In this document: positions 16,307-24,524 of the stretch, one piece after another
Position numbering within the stretch: position 1 is the first letter of the stretch
How the letters are laid out: every line of letters begins with the position of its first letter
Assembly: GCA_937876195.1 (NCBI GenBank)
Contig: CALEIK010000033.1
Coordinates: forward strand, 1 to 64,000
DNA: 64,000 nucleotides
Source of the DNA: an uncultured Flavobacteriales bacterium
Lineage (GTDB): Bacteria > Bacteroidota > Bacteroidia > Flavobacteriales_D > Crocinitomicaceae
Direction of reading: 5' to 3'
Translations under genes and position numbers: made by a program
The notes under the pieces: model-generated
Databases searched by the model: none
Told to the model about the DNA's origin: nothing
The model's input: only the letters and a program-made list of their open reading frames with translations

Positions 16307-17527
16307 TCATCTCAACATCTCTATACTTCTGTTCAATGCTTTTATAAATAAATCAATTTCTTCTTTCGTGTTGTAAAAGGCAAAACTCGCTCTGATGGTT
16401 CCAGGAATTTTAAAGAAATCCATGACAGGCTGCGTGCAGTGATGTCCCGTTCGCACCGCAATTCCTTGTTTATCGAGCAACGTGCCTACATCAAACGGGT
16501 GCAAACCATCGACAACAAATGATACAACACTCGTTTTTTTTGCTGCAGTTCCTATGATTTGCAGTCCCTCTATCTTCAGTAGTTCTTCTTGTGCATAGTT
16601 GAGCAATTCACTTTCATACTGTTCAACAGCATCCATATCCAATTGTTCCAAAAACTCAATCGCTTTGCCCAGTCCAATTCCACCAGAAATGTTTGGTGTT
16701 CCAGCTTCAAATTTATGCGGTAATTCGTTGTACGTCGTTTTTTCAAAAGTCACTTTCGCAATCATATCACCGCCTCCTTGATAGGGCGGCATTACATCGA
16801 GCAGTTCTTTTTTTCCGTACAAAATTCCAACACCAGTTGGACCGAAGACTTTATGTCCTGAAAACACGTAAAAGTCGCAGTTCAGCGCTTGAACATCAAC
16901 TTTGGTGTGTTGTACACTTTGTGCTCCGTCAATTAAGACTTTTGCGCCAACTGCATGTGCTTTTTCAATAATTTCTTCAATAGGGTTGATGGTTCCCAAT
17001 GCATTTGAAATATGTGTAATTGCCACCATTTTCGTGCGTTTCGAAAGCAATTGATTGAAAGCATCAAGCATCAGTTCGCCTTTCTGATTGATCGGAATCA
17101 CTTTTAAAACGCATTTTTTTCTCTCACACAACAATTGCCAAGGCACGATGTTGGAATGGTGTTCCATCGCTGAAATGATAATTTCATCGCCTTCATTCAA
17201 TGTTTCTCCAAAGGAAAATGCAACGAGATTAATTCCCCCAGTTGTTCCCGTTGTAAAAAGAACTTCTTCCGATAATGGAGCGTTGATGTATTTTTGAATT
17301 CTCGTACGTGCATCCTCGTACTGCTGCGTTGCAAGTTGACTTAAATAGTGCACACCACGGTGGATATTTGAATTGTCTTTGCTGTAATATTTATCAATGG
17401 CATCGATGACGATTTGTGGTTTTTGAGAAGTCGCGCCATTGTCAAAATAAACCAATTGTTTGCCGTAAACCGTTTGGTTTAAAGCGGGGAATTGACTTCT
17501 AATCTGTTCCACATCAAATGCTGCCAT
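16307..17527 (-). CDS. sufS: Cysteine desulfurase SufS
   Basis: A PLP-dependent class V aminotransferase-fold enzyme that removes sulfur from cysteine for Fe-S cluster assembly. From ATG 17527 it has 406 residues. PLP-binding Lys226 is in FSGHKVFGPTG, catalytic Cys364 in RTGHHCTQP, and the His of AMEHHSNIVPW is present. An in-frame ATG at 17545 would add six residues, but a consensus -7 box at 17552-17559 puts the transcript start almost on it, so I prefer 17527. It heads the minus-strand group sufS-sufE-sufT. SufS rather than the closely related CsdA is inferred from sufE beside it. Confidence 0.93.
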   Translation of the reverse strand: MAAFDVEQIRSQFPALNQTVYGKQLVYFDNGATSQKPQIVIDAIDKYYSKDNSNIHRGVHYLSQLATQQYEDARTRIQKYINAPLSEEVLFTTGTTGGINLVAFSFGETLNEGDEIIISAMEHHSNIVPWQLLCERKKCVLKVIPINQKGELMLDAFNQLLSKRTKMVAITHISNALGTINPIEEIIEKAHAVGAKVLIDGAQSVQHTKVDVQALNCDFYVFSGHKVFGPTGVGILYGKKELLDVMPPYQGGGDMIAKVTFEKTTYNELPHKFEAGTPNISGGIGLGKAIEFLEQLDMDAVEQYESELLNYAQEELLKIEGLQIIGTAAKKTSVVSFVVDGLHPFDVGTLLDKQGIAVRTGHHCTQPVMDFFKIPGTIRASFAFYNTKEEIDLFIKALNRSIEMLR

Positions 17528-17551
17528 TGTTTCTTGTACGTTCATGTCTTA

Positions 17552-17559
17552 CAAAGATA
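17552..17559 (-). promoter_or_regulatory. -7 promoter box for sufS
   Basis: The minus strand reads TATCTTTG, a full match to the Bacteroidota -7 consensus, with transcript start expected near 17546. No clear -33 motif is found at the usual distance. Confidence 0.6.
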
Positions 17560-17614
17560 CGAAATCTGCTTATTTTGAACAGTTCTAAACAAGAAAAATC
17601 GATGGATTCACGAA

Positions 17615-18349
17615 TCAATTCTTTTGCAGGTACATCAAAAACTCTTGATTTCCATCTCCACCTAGAATGGGTGAGGAAATATGCGCAATAAATTTCAGCT
17701 GATTTGCTGCCGCTACTTGTTTAATTCGCTCAATAACTCCTGGATATAATTTTTTATCCTTCACAATTCCACCTTTACCTACGTTTTCCTTTCCTACTTC
17801 AAATTGAGGCTTTATGAGTGCGATGACAAATCCTTCAGGTTTGATGAATTGATGAATAAACGGAAATATTTTTTCGAGTGAAATAAAGGAAACATCAATG
17901 ACGCATCCATCTGCGATCTCAGTGATTAATTTAGGCGTCAATTCTCGTACGTGCGTTTTATCTAAGTTTACCACCCGTTCATTTTCGGCAATCTTTGAAT
18001 GCAATTGATTCGTGCCTACATCCACACAGAATACCTTTTTTGCGCCTTTGCTCAACAGAACCTCCGTAAAACCACCAGTCGATGCGCCAATATCCATCAA
18101 CGTTTGATTTTCAATCATCGGATTCCACACATTTACTGCTTCAATTAGTTTCAACGCACCGCGAGAAACCCATGGAATTTCTTCCGCAACCATTTCGATA
18201 TTGCAGTCAATTGGGAATTTCTTCCCTGTTTTTGTGATTAATTTTCCATCGACCTTTACGCCAACTTCGGTAATCATTTTTTCCGCACGGACACGTGTAC
18301 TTACCAAGTTACGTTGTAACAATAATTTATCAAGACGCTCTTCAGACAT
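17615..18349 (-). CDS. tlyA: TlyA-family rRNA 2'-O-methyltransferase
   Basis: From the ATG at 18349 the protein has 244 residues. A longer in-frame reading to 18556 runs across the divergent promoter into queD and is unlikely. An S4 RNA-binding domain (4-60, RLDKLLLQRNLVSTRVRAEKMI) is followed by an FtsJ-like SAM domain with DIGASTGGF at 86-94, Lys67 and an ALIKPQFE motif, the layout of TlyA, which methylates rRNA cytidines in some bacteria. Annotation as haemolysin is historical. The -7-like box at 18355-18362 is so close that the mRNA may start at or next to the ATG. Confidence 0.9.
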   Translation of the reverse strand: MSEERLDKLLLQRNLVSTRVRAEKMITEVGVKVDGKLITKTGKKFPIDCNIEMVAEEIPWVSRGALKLIEAVNVWNPMIENQTLMDIGASTGGFTEVLLSKGAKKVFCVDVGTNQLHSKIAENERVVNLDKTHVRELTPKLITEIADGCVIDVSFISLEKIFPFIHQFIKPEGFVIALIKPQFEVGKENVGKGGIVKDKKLYPGVIERIKQVAAANQLKFIAHISSPILGGDGNQEFLMYLQKN

Positions 18350-18354
18350 GGCGA

Positions 18355-18410
18355 CAAAAATAACTCTTAGGATGAAATTTGCCAAGATTCGCAATTCATA
18401 AGTATATTTG
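18355..18410. promoter_or_regulatory. Divergent tlyA / queD promoter region
   Basis: On the plus strand TATATTTG (18403-18410) with TTTG at 18378-18381 (21-nt spacer) fits a promoter for queD. On the minus strand TATTTTTG (18355-18362) with TTG at 18383-18385 (20-nt spacer) fits tlyA. The two -33 elements are interleaved, so polymerase binding may be competitive. Confidence 0.55.
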
Positions 18411-18427
18411 CATTTTAAAATAGTTGA

Positions 18428-18859
18428 GTGAAAACAGTATACATCACACGAAGAGAGACCTTTAATGCGGCGCATAAGTTGTACAGAGAGGATTGGTCTG
18501 CTGAAAAGAACGAGGAAGTATTCGGGAAATGCAGCAACCACAACTGGCACGGGCACAATTTCACAATTTTTGTTACTGTGAAGGGAATTCCAAATCCAGA
18601 TACAGGATTTGTTATAAATTTGAAGGATTTAAGTCAAATTATAAAGGATGAGGTGGTAGAGCCGCTGGATCACAAAAATTTGAATTTGGACGTTCCATTT
18701 TTAAAAGGACTGCTTGCATCTACTGAGAATGTAGTGATTCAAGTGTGGGACAGAATAAAGGAGCCAATAGCGAAAGCGGGTGGAGAATTAGTAAAAATTA
18801 AATTGGTTGAAACAGAAAACAATTACGTAGAGTATTTTGGAGGAAGTGAACCTTTTTAA
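18428..18859 (+). CDS. queD: 6-pyruvoyl-/6-carboxy-tetrahydropterin synthase family protein
   Basis: A 143-residue PTPS/QueD fold enzyme acting on dihydroneopterin triphosphate, the product of FolE encoded next door. Zinc ligands are His16 (AAHKL), His41 and His43 (WHGHNF). The catalytic Cys35 lies in GKCSNHNWHGH, giving C-x5-HGH spacing as in 6-pyruvoyltetrahydropterin synthases, not the C-x3-HGH of classical QueD. Thus it may serve queuosine synthesis or another pterin. The start is GTG at 18428. Its end precedes the folE ATG at 18867 by 7 bp, so the pair is one operon. Confidence 0.85.
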   Translation: MKTVYITRRETFNAAHKLYREDWSAEKNEEVFGKCSNHNWHGHNFTIFVTVKGIPNPDTGFVINLKDLSQIIKDEVVEPLDHKNLNLDVPFLKGLLASTENVVIQVWDRIKEPIAKAGGELVKIKLVETENNYVEYFGGSEPF

Positions 18860-18866
18860 TGATGAA

Positions 18867-19460
18867 ATGAACGAAGAAATGGAGTACAACGACGAACTAA
18901 CCGATAAATTAGCAAAGAAATACCAAGAAGTGTTGGACCTCATTGGTGAAGACGCGGCGCGTGAAGGCCTTGCGAAAACACCAGAGCGGATGGCAAAGGC
19001 AATGCAGTTTTTAACGCAGGGGTACGATTTAAACCCAGACGCGATTATCAACTCTGCCATTTTCCACGAAGAATATTCGGAAATGGTCATCGTTAAGGAC
19101 ATTGAGGTTTATTCCATGTGTGAGCACCACATGTTGCCATTTTTTGGAAAGGCGCACGTAGCATATATTCCCAATGGGAAAATTGTTGGATTGAGCAAAA
19201 TCCCACGGATTGTTGATGCATATTCACGTCGACTTCAAGTGCAGGAACGTTTAACAATAGAAATTCGTGATTGCATTCAACGGACATTGGAACCCAAAGG
19301 GGTGGCTGTGGTCATTGAAGCTTCACACATGTGCATGCAAATGCGAGGCGTTCAAAAGCAAAACTCGGTGACAACTTCTAGTGCGTTCACTGGAATTTTC
19401 TTAAAAAATGATTCAACTCGAAAAGAATTTATAAATTTAATACAAGCAAAATTACATTAA
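18867..19460 (+). CDS. folE: GTP cyclohydrolase I
   Basis: A homodecameric zinc enzyme that converts GTP to 7,8-dihydroneopterin triphosphate for folate, queuosine or other pterins. From ATG 18867 it has 197 residues; the frame also allows TTG 18837 inside queD or ATG 18879. The signature SMCEHHMLPFFGKAHVAYIP holds the first zinc Cys and the His residues, KIPRIVDAYSRRLQVQERLT binds substrate, and the second Cys is in ASHMCMQMRGV. It is the second gene of the queD-folE pair and is 1 bp from the following BI-1 gene. Confidence 0.95.
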   Translation: MNEEMEYNDELTDKLAKKYQEVLDLIGEDAAREGLAKTPERMAKAMQFLTQGYDLNPDAIINSAIFHEEYSEMVIVKDIEVYSMCEHHMLPFFGKAHVAYIPNGKIVGLSKIPRIVDAYSRRLQVQERLTIEIRDCIQRTLEPKGVAVVIEASHMCMQMRGVQKQNSVTTSSAFTGIFLKNDSTRKEFINLIQAKLH

Positions 19461-19461
19461 G

Positions 19462-20196
19462 ATGAATACAATTTTAGATCAAGAAGGACAAGGATTATCG
19501 AAAGAGGTAACAAGAGAGTTTTTCAAAAATGTATATGCCTATATGTTTGGGGCATTGGCAATCTCGGGAATCATTGCGTATTTCGCTGGGACACCTGAAG
19601 TGTTTGCAAAGTACTTTATTAACGCAGAAGGAACTGGATTATCACCGTTGTTTTATGTCGTAGCTTTTGCACCAGTTGGATTGGGATTACTGATTCAAAT
19701 GGCTTATCAGCGATTATCCTTTGGGTTGCTGCTCCTTTTGTTCATGGTATATGCTGTACTGATGGGATTGAGTTTGAGTTCTATCATGTTAGTCTACGCA
19801 GGTCAAGACATCGCGATTACATTTTTCGTGACCGCAGGAGCTTTCGGTGGAATGGCGGTTTTAGGATACACGACCAATACTGACCTTACCAAGTTTGGTA
19901 GTTTGATGTACATGCTTTTCATTGGAATTTTCATCGCTGGAATTGTAAACATGTTCATGCAAAGTGAAATGATGAGTTATATCATAGCGATTATAGGTGT
20001 ATTCGTTTTTACAGGATTGACAGCGTATTACATGCAACAATTAAAGGCCACTGCACAGGATCAATCATTATCGGACATGGACAGAGCTAAATTATCATTG
20101 GTTGGTTGGTGGATTGATGTTATATATCTTATTCATCAACTTGTTTCTTTCACTATTGCGTTTGATTGGAGGCAGAGAGTAATTTTTAAACAATAA
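19462..20196 (+). CDS. Bax inhibitor-1 / YccA family membrane protein
   Basis: A 244-residue inner-membrane protein with about seven transmembrane helices (starts near 30, 60, 90, 115, 145, 170 and a C-terminal segment). The family (TMBIM/UPF0005) includes pH-gated calcium leak channels and the FtsH modulator YccA. The NTDLTKFGSLMYMLFIGIFIAG stretch is typical of the central helices. It starts 1 bp after folE ends, so it is co-transcribed with the pterin genes, a link with no obvious functional reason. Actual ion transport is inferred only from the family. Confidence 0.88.
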   Translation: MNTILDQEGQGLSKEVTREFFKNVYAYMFGALAISGIIAYFAGTPEVFAKYFINAEGTGLSPLFYVVAFAPVGLGLLIQMAYQRLSFGLLLLLFMVYAVLMGLSLSSIMLVYAGQDIAITFFVTAGAFGGMAVLGYTTNTDLTKFGSLMYMLFIGIFIAGIVNMFMQSEMMSYIIAIIGVFVFTGLTAYYMQQLKATAQDQSLSDMDRAKLSLVGWWIDVIYLIHQLVSFTIAFDWRQRVIFKQ

Positions 20197-20238
20197 TTCA
20201 GCGAGTGTGAAAAACAGTTTAACAAGTGTTAATTAATT

Positions 20239-20283
20239 CAAAGATTAGTCCGCGGCATCAATTTTTGAATTCTTAAATCTTTG
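20239..20283. other. 8-bp inverted repeat after the BI-1 gene
   Basis: CAAAGATT (20239-20246) pairs exactly with AATCTTTG (20276-20283), with a 29-nt loop. It may be part of 3'-end formation for the queD-folE-BI-1 transcript, though the loop is long and there is no T-run. Confidence 0.35.
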
Positions 20284-20304
20284 TATCATTTCCCCCTCAG
20301 CGTA

Positions 20305-20334
20305 TTTGTGCGTCAAATAATTTTTTTACCTTTG
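20305..20334 (+). promoter_or_regulatory. Strong Bacteroidota promoter for the 32-residue gene
   Basis: TTTG (20305-20308) and TACCTTTG (20327-20334) are separated by 18 nt, matching the -33/-7 consensus. The start codon of the small gene is 17 bp downstream of the -7 box. Confidence 0.75.
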
Positions 20335-20350
20335 AACAAAACAGGATATC

Positions 20351-20449
20351 ATGTCAGATAATTATTTTGAAAAATCAACAGTAGCATTAGGAACAATCGT
20401 GACAATTGTATTGTTAGCGATCGTATTTTCTTTGGTGTTCTTTGGTTAG
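20351..20449 (+). CDS. 32-residue single-pass membrane peptide
   Basis: ATG 20351 to TAG 20447-20449 encodes 32 residues. The N-terminus (MSDNYFEKS) is polar with net negative charge. Residues 10-32 form one continuous hydrophobic segment (TVALGTIVTIVLLAIVFSLV then FFG), a typical membrane helix. The gene has its own good promoter 17 bp upstream and a hairpin terminator 24 bp downstream, so it is an independent, probably well-transcribed unit. I do not recognise a family. Such peptides often act as accessory subunits or regulators of membrane complexes, but nothing here identifies a partner. Confidence 0.7.
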   Translation: MSDNYFEKSTVALGTIVTIVLLAIVFSLVFFG

Positions 20450-20473
20450 TTAAAGAAACAAACAGTACGTTGT

Positions 20474-20508
20474 ATCCTGTCTTTCTTAGTGATTGACGGG
20501 ATTTTTTA
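20474..20508 (+). terminator. Hairpin terminator after the small membrane peptide
   Basis: ATCCTGTC (20474-20481) pairs with GACGGGAT (20495-20502), with one G-U pair, across a 13-nt loop. It is followed by a run of six T. Confidence 0.75.
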
Positions 20509-20524
20509 TTTTTAATCTTCAAGT

Positions 20525-22057
20525 ATGCCTTTTAATTCAATCTTTGCGTGGGTAATGAAGAAGCGGATTCATCAAATTGATTTGTTCCGAAAATACCCCA
20601 ATGAAGTACAGCATGAATTACTGGAGAACTTTATATCGCTTGGAGCAACAACTGAATATGGCGAGTTGCACAATTTCAAGGAGATTAAAAACTACACAGA
20701 TTTTCAAACCCTTCCTTTGCAGACCTATGAGGATGTCCGCCCGTGGGTAGACCGTTTGATGAATGGTGAACAAGGACTTTTGTGGCCATCCGAAACAAAA
20801 TGGTTCGCAAAATCATCTGGAACGACAGGCGGAAGAAGCAAATTTATTCCTGTTACAAAAGAATCACTTGAAGAATGTCATTACGGAGGAGGAAAGGACT
20901 TACTCGCACTGTATTACGATAATCATCCCAATCGAAAACTATACAAAGGAAAGCACCTAATTATTGGCGGTTCGGCAGAGACAATAAAACTTTCAGCAGA
21001 TTCTTATTTTGGTGATTTATCCGCTATTATCGTGAAAAATCTTCCTTGGTGGGCTGAAATCCGAAGAACACCCTCCAGAGAAATTGCGCTGATGAGCGAG
21101 TGGAAGGAGAAAATCGAACAAATGGCATTGACTACCATGCATGAAGATGTTTACATCATTGCAGGGGTTCCTAGTTGGACGTTGGTTCTCGTTAATCGTA
21201 TTCTTGAATTGTCTGGAAAATCAAATTTAAAGGAGGTCTGGCCAAACCTAGAATTGTTTATGCACGGAGGTGTTAGTTTTGAACCTTACCGAGAGCAATT
21301 CAAACGTTTGATTCCAGACGATAAAATGAATTACGTCGAAACCTACAATGCTTCGGAAGGATTTATGGGTATCCAAGATCAAGTCGATTCAGATGAAATG
21401 CTCCTGATGCTCGATTACGGTATTTTTTATGAATTTATTCCAATGACTGACTACCAAGGCATCGATTCGAAAAAGGCAATTCCTTTGGAGGAGGTAGAGT
21501 TGGGGGTTAATTATGCATTGGTCATCACCACAAATGCAGGACTTTGGAGATACATTATCGGCGATACAATCAAGTTCACGTCTTGTGCGCCTTACCGATT
21601 TAAAATTACTGGAAGAACGAAGAGTTTTATTAACATTGTAGGTGAGGAAGTGATCGTGGAAAACGTAGAAAGGGCAATTTCTAAAGCGAGTAGAATGACA
21701 AACGCTCAGATCAGAGAATATACTGTTGGACCTATCTACATGGAAAACAATGAAAAAGGCGCACATGAGTGGATCATTGAATTTATGCAATATCCCGATG
21801 AAATGGAACGTTTTTGTCGTATATTGGATGATGAATTAAGAGCAATCAATTCAGACTACGATGCCAAGCGTTACTACAATATGGTACTCGATACACCAGT
21901 TGTTCGAACCGTTGAAATAGGAACCTTTGAGAAATGGTTAGGATCTATCGGAAAAATGGGTGGACAGCATAAAGTCCCGCGGTTATCCAATGACAGATCC
22001 ATTGTGGAACAAATTTTGACAATGATTGCGCAAAATGACACGAGTACTCATGTATAA
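20525..22057 (+). CDS. GH3 family acyl-adenylating enzyme
   Basis: A 510-residue protein of the GH3 (auxin-responsive) family, firefly-luciferase-like adenylases that in plants couple hormones to amino acids. The ATP-binding loop is WFAKSSGTTGGRSKFIPVT (around 97-115). The acceptor-side motif YNASEGFMGIQD and the AMP-binding LWRYIIGDTIKF and ITGRTKSFINIVGEEV blocks are conserved. Bacterial members are widespread in Bacteroidota with unknown acid and amine substrates. It is translationally coupled to the next gene (start overlaps the stop). The LuxE-like gene at 28.5 kb is another carboxylate-activating enzyme in this window. Confidence 0.88.
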   Translation: MPFNSIFAWVMKKRIHQIDLFRKYPNEVQHELLENFISLGATTEYGELHNFKEIKNYTDFQTLPLQTYEDVRPWVDRLMNGEQGLLWPSETKWFAKSSGTTGGRSKFIPVTKESLEECHYGGGKDLLALYYDNHPNRKLYKGKHLIIGGSAETIKLSADSYFGDLSAIIVKNLPWWAEIRRTPSREIALMSEWKEKIEQMALTTMHEDVYIIAGVPSWTLVLVNRILELSGKSNLKEVWPNLELFMHGGVSFEPYREQFKRLIPDDKMNYVETYNASEGFMGIQDQVDSDEMLLMLDYGIFYEFIPMTDYQGIDSKKAIPLEEVELGVNYALVITTNAGLWRYIIGDTIKFTSCAPYRFKITGRTKSFINIVGEEVIVENVERAISKASRMTNAQIREYTVGPIYMENNEKGAHEWIIEFMQYPDEMERFCRILDDELRAINSDYDAKRYYNMVLDTPVVRTVEIGTFEKWLGSIGKMGGQHKVPRLSNDRSIVEQILTMIAQNDTSTHV

Positions 22058-22871
22058 ACTGATTGTATCTTCCTTCCTTTTTTGTTCAAGCTTTGTTGGC
22101 TTCAGTCAAGATTCACTCGGGTATCAATGGATCAATATGAAATCGTATCCGGTAGGAGAGAAGGAAGTCTGGCACGTAGATGTGCTGGAAAACTTCTTCG
22201 TTTCGGAACAAGGATTGATGAATAAATACGATGTTGATGGGAATCAGTTGTTCTCTCAAAGCATTAAATCTTTAGGGCAAGCCAAGCAGTTTGTTTCCAT
22301 AAACACCTCTAAACTGGTGCATTTTTCGGAAGAACAGCAAACCCTTTGTTACTTCGATAATACACTTTCATCCATGAATGACTGTATCGATTTGGCAGAA
22401 GAAGGGTTGGTCAATGCAACCATGGTATCTGCGTCAAGTCAACCCAATAAAATCTGGGTGTTTGATCGCTTTAACTCGCGTTTGCTTTTATTGGCATTGA
22501 ATCGAACCAACCAGCAACAGGAAGTCTTGAATATTTCGGGAACATTGGACGCTTCGAACATCACACAAATAAAAGAGCGAGGAAATCGACTGTTTCTTGT
22601 AGATCCCAACAAAGGCGTTTACATTTTCGATTTGTATGGTTCACTCGTGGAGTTTATTCCAGAAATTGGTGTAATTCAAGCAGATGGACATGAAAAGGCA
22701 CTATTTATGTTGTTCAAAGACAAGTTACGCGTGCGTTTTTTTGGTTCGAATGAAACAGAGGATATTTTGCTCCCTTTGACTGATATCACTGAGTTTATGT
22801 ATCGAAATCAGCACTTCTTTTTCAAGTCGAAGAACAATGTTCATAAATTTGAATTGCAATTCTCTGAATAA
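22050..22871 (+). CDS. Secreted protein, probable beta-propeller, unknown function
   Basis: From ATG 22050 the product has 273 residues with a signal peptide (MYKLIVSSFLFCSSFVGFSQ); upstream in-frame starts at 22026 and 22035 only add residues before it. The mature part consists of repeated short strands with patterns such as NKYDVDGNQLFSQSIKSLGQAK, KIWVFDRFNSRLLLLAL, RLFLVDPNKGVYIFDLYGSLVEFIPEIG, which resemble NHL/WD-like propeller blades. No catalytic motif is seen. The start overlaps the GH3 stop by 8 bp, so the two are co-translated, and a periplasmic partner role is possible but unproven. Confidence 0.7.
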   Translation: MYKLIVSSFLFCSSFVGFSQDSLGYQWINMKSYPVGEKEVWHVDVLENFFVSEQGLMNKYDVDGNQLFSQSIKSLGQAKQFVSINTSKLVHFSEEQQTLCYFDNTLSSMNDCIDLAEEGLVNATMVSASSQPNKIWVFDRFNSRLLLLALNRTNQQQEVLNISGTLDASNITQIKERGNRLFLVDPNKGVYIFDLYGSLVEFIPEIGVIQADGHEKALFMLFKDKLRVRFFGSNETEDILLPLTDITEFMYRNQHFFFKSKNNVHKFELQFSE

Positions 22872-22925
22872 TACTTGATTCTTCTCTTAAAGTTTGTAAT
22901 TTAGTCAGTCAAAATAATAGGTACA

Positions 22926-23540
22926 ATGCACATTGCAATCGCAGGGAATATAGGATCAGGAAAAACAACATTGACGACAATGTTGGCAAAACATTTTGGA
23001 TGGGACACACACTTTGAAGATGTGGAACAGAATCCTTACCTGAATGATTTTTATGAGGACATGCAGCGTTGGTCTTTCAATCTTCAAATTTATTATTTGA
23101 ACAGTCGTTTTACACAAACGCAGGAAATTCAAAAGACTGAAAAAACAGTAATCCAAGATAGAACCATTTACGAGGATGCCTTTATTTTTGCACCGAACCT
23201 GCATTCAATGGGTTTGATGACGACACGTGATTTTGAAAATTACTTTTCGCTGTTCAATTTGATGGACTCATTTGTTTCAGCACCAGATTTGTTGATTTAT
23301 TTACGCGCGAGTGTACCTACATTGGTGAATCAAATTCAACGAAGAGGAAGAGAGTACGAAGAAAGCATTCGTTTGGACTACTTAAAACGTTTGAACGAGC
23401 GTTACGAAGCTTGGATTTCCACGTATGACAAAGGAAAATTGCTAGTCATCGATGTGGACAACAATAACTTTCCAGAAAGTCCAGAAGATTTAGGAAAGAT
23501 TATCAATGCGATTGATGCCGAAATCAACGGTTTATTTTAA
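22926..23540 (+). CDS. Deoxynucleoside kinase (dAK/dGK family)
   Basis: A 204-residue nucleoside-salvage kinase that phosphorylates deoxynucleosides with ATP in the cytosol. The P-loop is GNIGSGKTT (7-15), the substrate-site DRTIYEDAFIFA starts at Asp78, and the lid motif RRGREYEESIRLDYL supplies the phosphate-binding arginines. The catalytic Glu is probably in HFEDVEQNPYL. Length is typical for bacterial dAK/dGK. It lies 12 bp upstream of hldD-like and probably shares its transcript. The exact base preference cannot be read from sequence. Confidence 0.9.
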   Translation: MHIAIAGNIGSGKTTLTTMLAKHFGWDTHFEDVEQNPYLNDFYEDMQRWSFNLQIYYLNSRFTQTQEIQKTEKTVIQDRTIYEDAFIFAPNLHSMGLMTTRDFENYFSLFNLMDSFVSAPDLLIYLRASVPTLVNQIQRRGREYEESIRLDYLKRLNERYEAWISTYDKGKLLVIDVDNNNFPESPEDLGKIINAIDAEINGLF

Positions 23541-23552
23541 AAAACAACATTC

Positions 23553-24518
23553 ATGATTGTAGTTACTGGAGCAGCTGGATTTATTGGAAGCTGTCTTGTT
23601 GGTCGCTTAAACGAAGCGGGGTATGATGATATCATTGTCGTGGATGATTTTTCAAAACAAGAAAAATACAGAAACCTAGACGGCAAAACGATTACGGCGA
23701 AAATTGGCCGCACCGATTTTATTCAATGGTTGAAGGACTTTGGAGGAGAAGTGGATTTTATCTACCACATTGGCGCACGAACAGACACCACAGAATTTGA
23801 TGCTTCCATTTTTGATGAACTCAATGTCAATTATTCAAAAGATATTTGGAAGTTGTGCGTTGAATTTAATATTCCATTGGTCTATGCTAGTTCTGGTGCA
23901 ACCTATGGGTTGGGTGAACTAGGTTACGAAGATGATCATGGAATTATTCCCGATTTGAAGCCGCTAAACCCCTACGGTGAGTCCAAGAACAATTTTGATA
24001 TCTGGGTGTTGGAACAGAAAAAACGTCCACCATTTTGGGCAGGATTGAAATTTTTCAATGTTTACGGTCCCAATGAATACCATAAAGGTCGAATGGCTTC
24101 TGTCATTTTTCATGCCTACAAGCAAATTACTGCTTCCGGTGAAATGAAATTGTTTAGATCGCACAATCCAAATTATGCCGACGGAGGTCAATTACGCGAT
24201 TTTGTCTACGTAAAAGACGTCATTGAAGTATGTCTCTATTTGAAAGATCAACTTCCACCGTCTGGGATTTACAACTTAGGATCTGGAACGGCAAGAACCT
24301 TTTTGGATTTGGCAAAAAACACGTTCAAAGCGATGGGTAAGGAAGAAAAAATTTCTTTCGTTGATACACCACTAGACATTCGTGATAAGTATCAGTACTA
24401 CACCAAGGCAGAAATGGACAAGTTGATTGCGACAGGATACACGAAGAAATTCTATTCTTTGGAAGAAGGAATTGAGGATTACGTCACTAATTATTTAATG
24501 ACGGATAGCACGTACTAA
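23553..24518 (+). CDS. hldD: ADP-L-glycero-D-manno-heptose 6-epimerase-like
   Basis: A 321-residue extended short-chain dehydrogenase. NADP(H) binding is shown by GAAGFIG (6-12). Ser113/114 (YASSGATYG) and the Tyr141-x3-Lys145 pair (NPYGESK) form the catalytic set. FFNVYGPNEYHKGRMASVIFHAY and DGGQLRDFVYVKDV are characteristic of HldD, which epimerises ADP-heptose for the LPS inner core. No other heptose gene is present here, so the assignment rests on sequence. It is convergent with a lipoprotein gene, 6 bp apart. Confidence 0.88.
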   Translation: MIVVTGAAGFIGSCLVGRLNEAGYDDIIVVDDFSKQEKYRNLDGKTITAKIGRTDFIQWLKDFGGEVDFIYHIGARTDTTEFDASIFDELNVNYSKDIWKLCVEFNIPLVYASSGATYGLGELGYEDDHGIIPDLKPLNPYGESKNNFDIWVLEQKKRPPFWAGLKFFNVYGPNEYHKGRMASVIFHAYKQITASGEMKLFRSHNPNYADGGQLRDFVYVKDVIEVCLYLKDQLPPSGIYNLGSGTARTFLDLAKNTFKAMGKEEKISFVDTPLDIRDKYQYYTKAEMDKLIATGYTKKFYSLEEGIEDYVTNYLMTDSTY

Positions 24519-24524
24519 ATCACA

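Noticed and set aside
18350..18556. Longer N-terminus for tlyA
   Set aside because: The extra 69 residues cross the divergent promoter and queD start, lack family similarity, and precede an excellent S4-domain start at 18349.
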